Assembly (NCBI GenBank): GCA_937898375.1
Contig: CALEJX010000141.1
Span: 1 to 5,132, forward strand
Direction of reading: 5' to 3'
DNA from: an uncultured Ruminococcus sp.
GTDB lineage: Bacteria > Bacillota > Clostridia > Oscillospirales > Ruminococcaceae
Length of the DNA stretch: 5,132 bases
Made by a program: the position numbers and the translations under genes. The notes beneath the pieces were generated by a model. It saw nothing but the letters and a program-made list of their open reading frames with translations, did not search any database and was not told the origin of the DNA. Positions 1 to 5,100 of this stretch are shown in pieces. The stretch's first letter is position 1. Every line of letters begins with the position of its first letter.

Positions 1-1370
1 TTCGCCGCAAAAAGGCTCATATCCTGTCGGAAGCTGAGGAAAAAATTCTTGCTCTTACCGGAGAAATGGGTCAGTCACCTGAGAATATCTACTCTATGTT
101 TTCTGACGCAGACCTGCGTTTTCCTGACGCTGTGGATAAGGACGGCAAGGCTCATCAGGTCACACATGGCAGTTATATCCCACTGGTGCAGAGTGAGGAC
201 AGAGTGCTGAGAAAGTCGGCTTTTGAGTCTATGTACAGCACTTTCGATAAGTTCAAGAACACCTGTGCGGCAACACTGTCGGCGCAGATAAAAGCAGTGA
301 ATTTCTACGCAAAGGCAAGAAAATATGATTCAAGCCTTGAAGCCGCTCTTGACGGAACAGAAGTGCCTGTTTCAGTGTACAAAAATCTTATTGAAGCCGT
401 TCATGACAATATGCACTATATGTATGATTATGTTGCCCTGAGAAAGAAGCTTTTGGGCGTAGACGAGTTGCATTTCTATGACCTTTATACTCCTGTAGTC
501 CCTGACGCAGATATGAAGATAACCTTTGAGGAAGCCAAGGAAACTGTTCTGAAAGCTCTTGCACCTATGGGCGAGGACTACCTTGCAATACTCAAAGAGG
601 GCTTTGAAAACCGCTGGATAGACGTTTACGAGAACGAGGGCAAAACAAGCGGAGCATATTCCGCAGGCGCAAGAGTTCACCCTTATGTACTGCTCAACCA
701 TAAGGATACGCTAAATTGTATGTTCACGCTGGCGCATGAAATGGGTCATGCTATCCACTCATACCTGTCAAATAAAAATCAGCCTGTGGTATATTCTGAC
801 TATGTTATCTTTGTGGCAGAGGTGGCTTCAACTTGCAATGAGGCGCTTCTTATGCAGTATCTGCTGAAAAATACCGAGGATAAAAAGCAGAGAGCGTATC
901 TTATAAATTACTTTCTTGAACAGTTCCGTACCACACTTTACCGCCAGACTATGTTCGCAGAGTTTGAGCTGAAAATAAATGAAATGGTAGCGGCAGGGGA
1001 GAGCCTGACAGCCGAGGGTCTGAATGAGCTTTATGGCAAGCTTAATAAGCTTTATTTCGGCGACGGAATAGTGCTTGATGACGAGATAAAATTGGAGTGG
1101 GCGAGAATACCGCACTTCTATTATGACTATTATGTTTATCAGTACGCAACAGGCTATTCTGCGGCTATCGCACTTTCACAGAGAATTTTGAAGTATGGCG
1201 AGCCTGCCGTAAAGGACTATATAGGCTTCCTGAAAGGCGGCTGTTCTACTGATCCTATCTCATTGCTTAAAGGCGCAGGAGTAGATATGGCAACAACTCA
1301 GCCTATCAATGAAGCACTTGCAATGTTCGGGGAGCTTATCAAGGAAATGGAAGAGGCGATGTCGGAGTAA
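1..1370 (+). CDS. pepF: Oligoendopeptidase F (M3 family zinc metallopeptidase), 5'-truncated by the window edge
   Basis: This is a cytosolic zinc endopeptidase that cleaves short peptides, probably in peptide recycling. The frame is open from position 3 (bases 1-2 end a split codon) to the TAA at 1368-1370, giving 455 visible residues. The family is about 600 residues long, so roughly 145 N-terminal residues lie outside. The ATG at 66 is internal: the codons before it encode family-like sequence (RRKKAHILSEAEEKILAL). The zinc motif HEMGH is at visible residues 245-249 (735-749), and the third ligand Glu273 (819-821, in VAEVAST) follows the first His by 28 residues, the M3/PepF spacing. A Tyr-rich C-terminal motif, HFYYDYYVYQYATGYS (residues 371-386), matches the substrate-binding region of the family. 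No frameshift or lost active-site residue is visible. The gene converges on the minus-strand cluster and is followed by a terminator at 1480-1516. The family call is firm; substrate range cannot be judged. Confidence 0.96.
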   Translation, partial: RRKKAHILSEAEEKILALTGEMGQSPENIYSMFSDADLRFPDAVDKDGKAHQVTHGSYIPLVQSEDRVLRKSAFESMYSTFDKFKNTCAATLSAQIKAVNFYAKARKYDSSLEAALDGTEVPVSVYKNLIEAVHDNMHYMYDYVALRKKLLGVDELHFYDLYTPVVPDADMKITFEEAKETVLKALAPMGEDYLAILKEGFENRWIDVYENEGKTSGAYSAGARVHPYVLLNHKDTLNCMFTLAHEMGHAIHSYLSNKNQPVVYSDYVIFVAEVASTCNEALLMQYLLKNTEDKKQRAYLINYFLEQFRTTLYRQTMFAEFELKINEMVAAGESLTAEGLNELYGKLNKLYFGDGIVLDDEIKLEWARIPHFYYDYYVYQYATGYSAAIALSQRILKYGEPAVKDYIGFLKGGCSTDPISLLKGAGVDMATTQPINEALAMFGELIKEMEEAMSE

Positions 1371-1400
1371 ATTTCTTGTTCGACTTCGCTCACAAGAAAT
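1371..1400. repeat. Hairpin with 9-bp stem and GAGCGAAG-type loop, directly after the pepF stop
   Basis: ATTTCTTGT (1371-1379) and ACAAGAAAT (1392-1400) are perfect inverted copies around a 12-nt loop. Read on the minus strand the loop is GAGCGAAGTCGA. The first base of the stem follows the pepF TAA directly. The stem is AT-rich with no U-tract after it, so it is unlikely to be the terminator itself; it could protect the 3' end of the mRNA. A second hairpin at 1541-1566 has nearly the same loop with a different stem. Confidence 0.7.
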
Positions 1401-1430
1401 TGGCAGAGCCTCATTCGGCGCAAGCCGACC

Positions 1431-1441
1431 AAGCGGTGCAG
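1431..1441 (+). other. Alternative pairing arm for the pepF terminator
   Basis: AAGCGGTGCAG (1431-1441) is perfectly complementary over 11 nt to CTGCACCGCTT (1503-1513), the 3' arm of the pepF terminator hairpin. It is nearly the same sequence as the terminator's own 5' arm (AAGCGGTG at 1481-1488). The nascent RNA could therefore form a long-range stem instead of the local terminator, or the arm may be a local duplication. The complementarity is seen; any regulatory role is inference. Confidence 0.4.
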
Positions 1442-1479
1442 AAAAGAAAAAGAAGAAATACAAACAAAAACAATAAAAC

Positions 1480-1516
1480 AAAGCGGTGTCGGAGAACAAC
1501 TCCTGCACCGCTTTTT
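1480..1516 (+). terminator. Rho-independent terminator of pepF
   Basis: AAAGCGGTG (1480-1488) pairs with CACCGCTTT (1506-1514). An inner GGAG/CTCC stem (1491-1494 with 1500-1503) closes an AACAA loop. The run TTTTT (1512-1516) follows the GC-rich stem on the plus strand. It lies about 110 nt after the pepF stop, with an A-rich tract before it. The opposite strand has A-runs before the 5' arm (AAAACAAAG on plus), giving TTTG then TTTT on minus, so weaker bidirectional activity is possible. Confidence 0.85.
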
Positions 1517-1540
1517 CTATATCCTTATACAAAATAAAAT

Positions 1541-1566
1541 CCGCAAAGAGCGAAGCGATTTTGCGG
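1541..1566. repeat. Second hairpin with GAGCGAAG-type loop
   Basis: CCGCAAA (1541-1547) and TTTGCGG (1560-1566) are perfect inverted copies around the 12-nt loop GAGCGAAGCGAT. The loop shares its first eight bases and its length with the loop at 1371-1400, which is in the opposite orientation, while the stems are unrelated. No U-tract follows on plus; on minus the stem is followed by ATTTTATTTTGTAT, so weak terminator activity toward the left cannot be excluded. Confidence 0.65.
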
Positions 1567-1590
1567 CACAGCAAACCTGCCCGAAACATC

Positions 1591-1731
1591 GTAGGGTACG
1601 GCGCCCTCGACGTCCCGATTTTTCTTGCCCATTGAATTATTGGAGAATGTCACCCGAATAATTCAACATCAAAGATACCAAAATCACGGTGTTACCTCTC
1701 AGAACGGGACGTCGAGGACGCCGTCCCCTAC
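1591..1731. mobile_element. MITE-like non-coding element with 27-bp imperfect terminal inverted repeats
   Basis: The left end (1591-1617, starting GTAGGGTACGGCG) and right end (1705-1731, ending GCCGTCCCCTAC) are inverted copies matching at 25 of 27 positions. Each end also has an inner GGGACG/CGTCCC-type self-complementarity, intact in the right copy. A second perfect inverted repeat lies inside: TTGAATTATT (1632-1641) with AATAATTCAA (1657-1666). The whole could fold into a long cruciform or RNA hairpin with a branched centre. It carries no transposase and no credible ORF. I see no clear target-site duplication (flanks AACATC and AGGTGA), so mobility is inferred from structure only. It could instead be two palindromic repeats in opposite orientation. 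Confidence 0.6.
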
Positions 1732-1793
1732 AGGTGAGGTGGGATAGTTATTGCGTTGCAAAAAAATGTAATAATCAAGGTTTGTTACTTCGA

Positions 1794-1817
1794 CGGGCGA
1801 CCTCAGGTCGCCCCTAC
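1794..1817. repeat. Short GC-rich palindromic repeat with GTAGGGG end
   Basis: GGGCGACCT (1795-1803) and AGGTCGCCC (1805-1813) are perfect inverted copies around one central base, followed by CTAC. Read on the minus strand it starts GTAGGGGCGACC, which shares the GTAGGGG end with both ends of the element at 1591-1731. It lies 15 bp past the stop of the small Cys-rich gene. No U-tract follows on either strand, so it is not a typical terminator, though it could stabilise that gene's 3' end. Confidence 0.65.
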
Positions 1818-1831
1818 TGTACATTATGCCT

Positions 1832-2095
1832 TTACCACTTCTTGTCTATATCCGCACACCGCATACCTATCTTCAAAGCCCTCAGCTCAACATAACAGCC
1901 GCATAAAATGCACATTCCGTCCACAAGCTTGTCGCAACCCTTGCAAAAAGCCAACCGCCGACGATATTCTTCCTCCGATACTCGCTTGTCCGCAGGATAT
2001 GCTGCAATGTGCGAACGCATATCACGGAGAAAATCATTCTCGTCCATGTCCTCTAATAAGCACTTTCGGCACTTTATCTTCACAGCATTGTCCAT
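1832..2095 (-). CDS. Small eight-cysteine putative zinc-binding protein, DUF6171-like
   Basis: This is an 87-residue protein of unknown function, probably cytosolic, with no signal peptide or membrane segment. Its eight cysteines form a zinc-ribbon-like pattern: C9-x2-C12, C51-x2-C54, C62-x2-C65-x-C67 and C80. The segments CRKCLLEDM, EEEYRRRLAFCKGCD, GMCILCGCYVELRA and the terminal KKW fit my memory of the DUF6171 family of Clostridia, about 80 residues long; the family name rests on recall. I chose the ATG at 2095-2093 because GGAGG (2104-2100) stands 4 nt before it. The in-frame ATG at 2125 would add ten residues encoded by the fakA terminator hairpin and is rejected. The gene lies 49 bp downstream of fakA on the same strand. 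No promoter stands between them, so it probably relies on readthrough or a promoter within fakA. Confidence 0.8.
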   Translation of the reverse strand: MDNAVKIKCRKCLLEDMDENDFLRDMRSHIAAYPADKRVSEEEYRRRLAFCKGCDKLVDGMCILCGCYVELRALKIGMRCADIDKKW

Positions 2096-2099
2096 ATTT

Positions 2100-2104
2100 C
2101 CTCC
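2100..2104 (-). promoter_or_regulatory. Ribosome binding site deciding the start of the small Cys-rich gene
   Basis: GGAGG on the minus strand lies 4 nt before the ATG at 2095, a short but usable spacing. It begins only 2 nt after the U-tract of the fakA terminator, so the terminator and this translation start are nearly fused. Confidence 0.7.
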
Positions 2105-2106
2105 AT

Positions 2107-2138
2107 AAAAAAGCGGACAGCTCAACGCCGTCCGCCTT
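2107..2138 (-). terminator. Rho-independent terminator after fakA
   Basis: On the minus strand GCGGAC (2135-2130) pairs with GTCCGC (2118-2113) around an 11-nt loop. The stem can extend by a G-U and two A-U pairs (2136-2138 with 2112-2110). Six U (2112-2107) follow. It starts 6 nt after the fakA stop codon. It should end most yloU-fakA transcripts before the downstream small gene. Confidence 0.85.
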
Positions 2139-2144
2139 GCTATC

Positions 2145-3779
2145 TTATTCTACAGAAATAATGTAGTAGTAAACAGGCTGTCCGCCGTTTATAAGGTTTA
2201 CATCAAGATTTGAGAACTTCGCAGCTACTTGCTTTTGTAGCGCCTCAGCCGCTTCGTCTGTAACATCTGAGCCGTAAAGGATAGTGATAAACGAGCTGTC
2301 GCCCTTTACAAGCTTCTTTGTGAGCTTGTAAGCCGCCTTTGAAACGTCCTTTTCTACAAAGCCCAGCTTGCCGTTTTCAATGCAGAGTATTTCGCCCTGC
2401 TTGATAGAGTGACCCTCATAGTCAGAATCTCTAGCCGCAAATGTTACCTGACCTGTGGAAACTCTTTCAAGTGCGTTCGTCATCTCAATGCGGTTTGTAT
2501 TGAAATCAGCGTCAGGGTCAAATGCCAGCATTGCTGACATTCCCTGCGGTATAGTCCTTGTTTGAAGCACACAGACCTTTCTGTCTGCAAGCTTAACAGC
2601 CTGCTCAGCCGCCATGATGATGTTCTTGTTATTAGGCAGAACGAAAACTGTCTCAGCAGGGCATGACATTATCGCCGCAAGTATATCCTCAGTGGACGGG
2701 TTCATGGTCTGTCCGCCCTTAACAATGCAGTCAACGCCGATATCTCTGAACATTGCTTCTATTCCGTTTCCTGCCGCAACTGCAACAAAGCCGTACTGCT
2801 TTTCAGGCTTCGCAGGAACAAACTCCTGTCTAGCTTCTTTCTGCTTTGCCTTGTGCTGAAGCTTCATGTTCTCTATCTTCGGCAGATTGATGTAGCCAAA
2901 TTCAAGAGCTTTCTGTATAGCCTTGCCAGGGTCATTGGTGTGAACGTGTACCTTTATTATCTCATCGTCTTCAACGACTACAACGCAATCGCCGATAGTT
3001 TCAAGATAAGCCCTCAGCTTTGATGAATCGTCGGCGTCAGCTTTCTTTGTGATTATCATTTCAGTGCAGTATGTGAAGTGTATCTCACAATCATACTGAC
3101 CTACAGTTGCCGCAAATGTGTCAACTGTTACCTGCTGTTTTGGTGCAGGAGCGTCAGCCTTTACTATTTCGCCGCCCTTGAATACATCTCTCATGGCTTC
3201 AAAGATAATGAGAAGTCCCTTGCCGCCTGCGTCAACAACGTCTGCCTTTGCAAGTGCAGGGAGAAGCTTTGGCGTTTCATTCAGCGAAAGCTCAGCTTGT
3301 CTGCAAACTTCCTCCATGATGATGATAGGGTCGTTTGTTGAGTGAAGAAGCTCTCTTGCTTTCTCCGCAGACTCTCTTGCAACTGTCAGGATAGTTCCCT
3401 CAGTTGGCTTCATTACAGACTTGTAAGCTCCCGAAACACCCTGCTCCAGTGACTCGACAAGCTCGTTTGCACCCATTTCCTTTTTGCCTGCAAGTCCCTT
3501 TGCAAAGCCTCTGAAAATAAGTGAAAGTATAACGCCCGAATTTCCTCTTGCACCTCTCAGCAGTGCAGAAGCGGCTGTGCTTGCTACAACCGAGCATTCT
3601 ACGTCATCGCTTAGATTTTCAAGTTCAGCCACAGAATTTGTTATAGTCATTGACATATTAGTTCCTGTATCTCCGTCCGGTACAGGGAACACGTTAAGCT
3701 CGTCAACTGATTTTTTCTTGTTAGATATGCTGTGTGCAGCGCTTATGATAGCGTCACGCAGCAACGCTCCGTTTATCAC
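2145..3779 (-). CDS. fakA: Fatty acid kinase catalytic subunit FakA (YloV, DhaL/DAK2 domain)
   Basis: FakA phosphorylates a fatty acid bound to a FakB (DegV-family) partner, using ATP and Mg2+. The acyl-phosphate product feeds PlsY/PlsX phospholipid synthesis and allows use of exogenous fatty acids. The 544 residues match the family length (about 550). The N-terminal DhaL-type ATP domain (about 1-200) has NVFPVPDGDTGTNM at 29-42, with metal-binding Asp35 and Asp37, then RGARGNSGVI (75-84) and DAGGKGL (183-189). The middle domain keeps the Cys-His-His zinc site known from S. aureus FakA: Cys238 in TYCTE, His278 and His280 in KVHVHTNDPG. The C-terminal region (about 325-544), expected to bind FakB, ends in the family signature GGQPVYYYIISVE. 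The start is GTG, 9 nt after AGGAGG (3794-3789). It lies 42 nt after yloU in one operon and ends at a terminator. No FakB is in the window. All key residues are present. Confidence 0.95.
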   Translation of the reverse strand: MINGALLRDAIISAAHSISNKKKSVDELNVFPVPDGDTGTNMSMTITNSVAELENLSDDVECSVVASTAASALLRGARGNSGVILSLIFRGFAKGLAGKKEMGANELVESLEQGVSGAYKSVMKPTEGTILTVARESAEKARELLHSTNDPIIIMEEVCRQAELSLNETPKLLPALAKADVVDAGGKGLLIIFEAMRDVFKGGEIVKADAPAPKQQVTVDTFAATVGQYDCEIHFTYCTEMIITKKADADDSSKLRAYLETIGDCVVVVEDDEIIKVHVHTNDPGKAIQKALEFGYINLPKIENMKLQHKAKQKEARQEFVPAKPEKQYGFVAVAAGNGIEAMFRDIGVDCIVKGGQTMNPSTEDILAAIMSCPAETVFVLPNNKNIIMAAEQAVKLADRKVCVLQTRTIPQGMSAMLAFDPDADFNTNRIEMTNALERVSTGQVTFAARDSDYEGHSIKQGEILCIENGKLGFVEKDVSKAAYKLTKKLVKGDSSFITILYGSDVTDEAAEALQKQVAAKFSNLDVNLINGGQPVYYYIISVE

Positions 3780-3788
3780 TATAGTTTT

Positions 3789-3794
3789 CCTCCT
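3789..3794 (-). promoter_or_regulatory. Ribosome binding site of fakA (GTG start)
   Basis: AGGAGG on the minus strand lies 9 nt before the GTG at 3779-3777. It fixes this non-ATG start, which gives the expected family N-terminus MINGALLRDA. Confidence 0.85.
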
Positions 3795-3821
3795 ATACTC
3801 TTATCGATATCCTAAGGCAAG

Positions 3822-4169
3822 TCAGCCTGTCATTTCGTCAACGTAAACGTTAACAGACTTAACGTTTACTCCTGCCTGCTCTGTCAGGACATAATTTACC
3901 TTGTGAATAATGCTGTCAACGATAGCGCCGACATTTATGCCGTAGTTCACAGTGATGTGCAGGTCAACGATAAGCTCGTCGCCGTCCTGACGGATTATAA
4001 CGCCCTTTGTGGTGTTCTCTTTCTTTAGCATTGCAGAAACGCCCTGCTTTGCGCCATAGGCGTTAAGTCCTGCCACGCCGAAACAGCTTTCAGCAGTATC
4101 CGAGATAAGCTGTCTGAGATATCCAGTGGATATACCTATAGTTCCAATGTGGTTGCGAAACTTTATCAC
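3822..4169 (-). CDS. yloU: Asp23/Gls24 family envelope stress protein (YloU-like)
   Basis: This is a 115-residue Asp23/Gls24-domain protein. The family includes membrane-associated cell-envelope stress proteins; the YloU branch sits next to fakA in many Firmicutes and its biochemical role is not settled. The sequence fits from end to end: IGTIGISTGYL (8-18), SCFGVAGLNAYGAKQGV (28-44), then DELIVDLHITVNYGINV (64-80) and the closing VNVKSVNVYVDEM (101-113). There are no transmembrane segments or signal peptide. I chose GTG at 4169-4167 because GAGGAG (4184-4179) lies 9 nt before it and family homology begins there. The in-frame ATG at 4229 has no ribosome binding site and would sit about 5 nt after the predicted transcription start. 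The gene has its own promoter at 4241-4269 and is followed by fakA after 42 nt, so the pair is one operon. Confidence 0.92.
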   Translation of the reverse strand: MIKFRNHIGTIGISTGYLRQLISDTAESCFGVAGLNAYGAKQGVSAMLKKENTTKGVIIRQDGDELIVDLHITVNYGINVGAIVDSIIHKVNYVLTEQAGVNVKSVNVYVDEMTG

Positions 4170-4178
4170 AGAAAACAA

Positions 4179-4184
4179 CTCCTC
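4179..4184 (-). promoter_or_regulatory. Ribosome binding site deciding the GTG start of yloU
   Basis: GAGGAG on the minus strand lies 9 nt before GTG at 4169-4167. The same spacing and the same GTGATAAA opening are used by fakA. Confidence 0.8.
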
Positions 4185-4190
4185 TTGATC

Positions 4191-4229
4191 ATGGCAAAGC
4201 CGCAAGTCGCTCCTTGAGCCGCCATACAA
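4191..4229 (-). promoter_or_regulatory. Possible leader hairpin in the yloU-fakA 5' UTR
   Basis: ATGGC (4229-4225) can pair with GCCAT (4195-4191), continued by two G-U pairs. Inside, CAAG (4216-4213) pairs with CTTG (4206-4203) around the loop GAGCGA. The structure would fill most of the roughly 65-nt leader and end 6 nt before the yloU ribosome binding site. The pairing is weak, and it matches no riboswitch or attenuator I know. Confidence 0.3.
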
Positions 4230-4240
4230 TAATTTATTTT

Positions 4241-4269
4241 ATTATATCATAAACATTTGACTTTTGCAA
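4241..4269 (-). promoter_or_regulatory. Sigma-A promoter of yloU-fakA with extended -10
   Basis: On the minus strand TTGCAA (4269-4264, 4 of 6 to TTGACA) lies 17 nt before TATAAT (4246-4241, perfect). The -10 is preceded by TGA, an extended -10 TGnTATAAT. Transcription should start near 4234, giving a leader of about 65 nt before the yloU GTG. Confidence 0.8.
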
Positions 4270-4301
4270 TAGGTTTTCGCTCTTTTGTACACCTGTCAAA
4301 T

Positions 4302-4952
4302 TTATTCCAGAAGCCACTTTGCGGCGTCTACAGGCGTTTCGGCTATATACACTGCACCGGCATTTGAAAGCTCCTCTCTTGTGCCGTAGCCGTAAAGCAT
4401 ACCGATACAATCGATGCCAAGAGCCTTTGCACCAAGCACGTCATGATGCCTGTCTCCAGCCATTATCACCTGAGAGCGGTCGCTGACGCCGCAGTTTTTC
4501 AGAGTGTGCACGATAACGTCAGCCTTTACGCTCCTAGAGCCGTCAAGCTCAGCACCGCCTATGTAGTCAAAATACTGGGCAAGGTGAAAATGCTCCAGTA
4601 TCTTCACCGCAAATACCTGCGGCTTTGAAGTTGCCACCGCAAGATGAAAACCTGCCTCCGACAGCATTTTCAAGCAATCCTCCACGCCCTCGTAAACACG
4701 ATTTTCAAAAATGCCCTTGGTGGTGTAGTATTCACGGTAGTATTTAACAGCCTGCAGACATTGTTCATCATCAAAACCATAAAAATCTCTGAACGAGTCT
4801 TTCAGCGGCGGACCGAGAAACTTGGTCATGGTGTTCATTTCAGGCTCTATGCCGAACTTTTTCAGGGCATACACCGCCGAATTTATTATGCCCTCGCCCG
4901 ACTCGGTAAGCGTGCCGTCAAGGTCAAAAAGAACATATTTGTAATTTTTCAT
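4302..4952 (-). CDS. HAD-superfamily hydrolase, phosphoglycolate phosphatase-like
   Basis: This is a 216-residue cytosolic HAD subfamily IA phosphatase with a helical cap, of the Gph/PpaX type. All four HAD motifs are present: motif I FDLDGTLTES (9-18) with nucleophile Asp10 and acid/base Asp12; motif II VATSKP (106-111) with Thr108; motif III Lys143 in SVKADVI; motif IV AGDRHHDVLGA (165-175) with Asp167 and Asp171 for Mg2+. The cap lies at about 15-85. Length is normal. Sequence alone does not fix the substrate: phosphoglycolate, pyrophosphate, nucleotides and sugar phosphates are all used by close relatives, so I give no symbol. The ATG start is 7 nt after GAGG (4963-4960). The gene has a consensus promoter at 4989-5017. 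No terminator is visible in the 132 bp before yloU, so partial readthrough into yloU-fakA is possible, but a functional link is not shown. Confidence 0.92.
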   Translation of the reverse strand: MKNYKYVLFDLDGTLTESGEGIINSAVYALKKFGIEPEMNTMTKFLGPPLKDSFRDFYGFDDEQCLQAVKYYREYYTTKGIFENRVYEGVEDCLKMLSEAGFHLAVATSKPQVFAVKILEHFHLAQYFDYIGGAELDGSRSVKADVIVHTLKNCGVSDRSQVIMAGDRHHDVLGAKALGIDCIGMLYGYGTREELSNAGAVYIAETPVDAAKWLLE

Positions 4953-4988
4953 GTCATTACCTCTCGTTATCTATCAATGCTATTAGCT

Positions 4989-5017
4989 ATTATACCGCAA
5001 AAACCTCTGTTTGTCAA
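4989..5017 (-). promoter_or_regulatory. Consensus sigma-A promoter of the HAD gene
   Basis: On the minus strand TTGACA (5017-5012) is followed after exactly 17 nt by TATAAT (4994-4989). Both hexamers match the consensus perfectly. Transcription should start near 4982, giving a 5' UTR of about 30 nt. This predicts strong, mainly constitutive expression unless a repressor acts. Confidence 0.88.
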
Positions 5018-5071
5018 AGAAAATGGGCAATACCGCACAAAAATTCCCGTGAAAAAACGGCATTTATATCA

Positions 5072-5100
5072 TTGACAAAAACGCCTCTATAAGTTAAAAT
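5072..5100 (+). promoter_or_regulatory. Possible plus-strand promoter at the right edge
   Basis: TTGACA (5072-5077) is followed after 17 nt by TAAAAT (5095-5100, 5 of 6 to TATAAT) on the plus strand. It would drive a rightward gene beyond the window; an ATG at 5120 opens a frame (MISR) with only a weak AAGG upstream. The same bases form a good minus-strand terminator, so one of the two readings may be accidental. Confidence 0.35.

Larger units (their letters stand above)
1371..1831. other. Convergent intergenic region, 461 bp, rich in repeats and hairpins, no credible gene
   Basis: This stretch separates the ends of pepF (+) and the small Cys-rich gene (-). From left to right it contains a hairpin directly after the pepF stop, a small GNRA-loop stem (1415-1428, TCGGC-GCAA-GCCGA), an A-rich tract almost without T (1441-1480), the pepF terminator, a second hairpin (1541-1566), a 141-bp element with inverted ends (1591-1731), a 60-bp AT-rich spacer, and a GC-rich palindrome (1795-1813). 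Short open frames here (such as 1689-1895 + and 1260-1589 -) run through the repeats, lack good ribosome binding sites and resemble no family I know. Confidence 0.8.

Noticed and set aside
66..68. ATG at 66 as the true pepF start
   Set aside because: The frame is open to the window edge with family-like sequence, and a 434-residue PepF would lack much of its N-terminal domain.
372..1115. Minus-strand open frames at 372-701 and 828-1115
   Set aside because: They lie wholly inside pepF, have no family resemblance, and the opposite strand encodes an intact metallopeptidase.
1260..1589. Minus-strand open frame spanning the pepF 3' end and terminator
   Set aside because: It reads the pepF terminator and A-rich tract as Phe-rich protein and is antisense to the conserved pepF C-terminus.
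1371..1831. A CRISPR array or tandem repeat array in the intergenic region
   Set aside because: The repeats are inverted pairs with differing sequences, without regular direct repeats or spacers.
2096..2125. Upstream ATG at 2125 as the start of the Cys-rich protein
   Set aside because: The extra codons are encoded by the fakA terminator hairpin; GGAGG fits the ATG at 2095.
1689..2166. Plus-strand open frames at 1689-1895, 1756-2166 and 1908-2108
   Set aside because: The first two run through the inverted repeats (peptides such as TGRRGRRPL are repeat translations), and the latter parts are antisense to the Cys-rich gene. None has a convincing ribosome binding site.
2614..3846. Several open frames antisense or out of frame to fakA (2614-2859, 3078-3341, 3118-3345, 3400-3597, 3484-3846)
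   Set aside because: All overlap the well-supported fakA frame and show no recognisable domain.
4170..4229. Upstream ATG at 4229 as the start of yloU (135-residue version)
   Set aside because: There is no ribosome binding site before it, it lies about 5 nt from the predicted transcription start, and family homology begins only at the GTG at 4169.
4271..4299. TTGACA on minus at 4299-4294 as an extra yloU promoter
   Set aside because: At 17 nt downstream the hexamer is AAACCT, which is not a usable -10.
4443..5075. Plus-strand open frames at 4443-4628 and 4644-5075
   Set aside because: They are antisense to the HAD phosphatase; the second runs through its promoter and has no ribosome binding site or family match.
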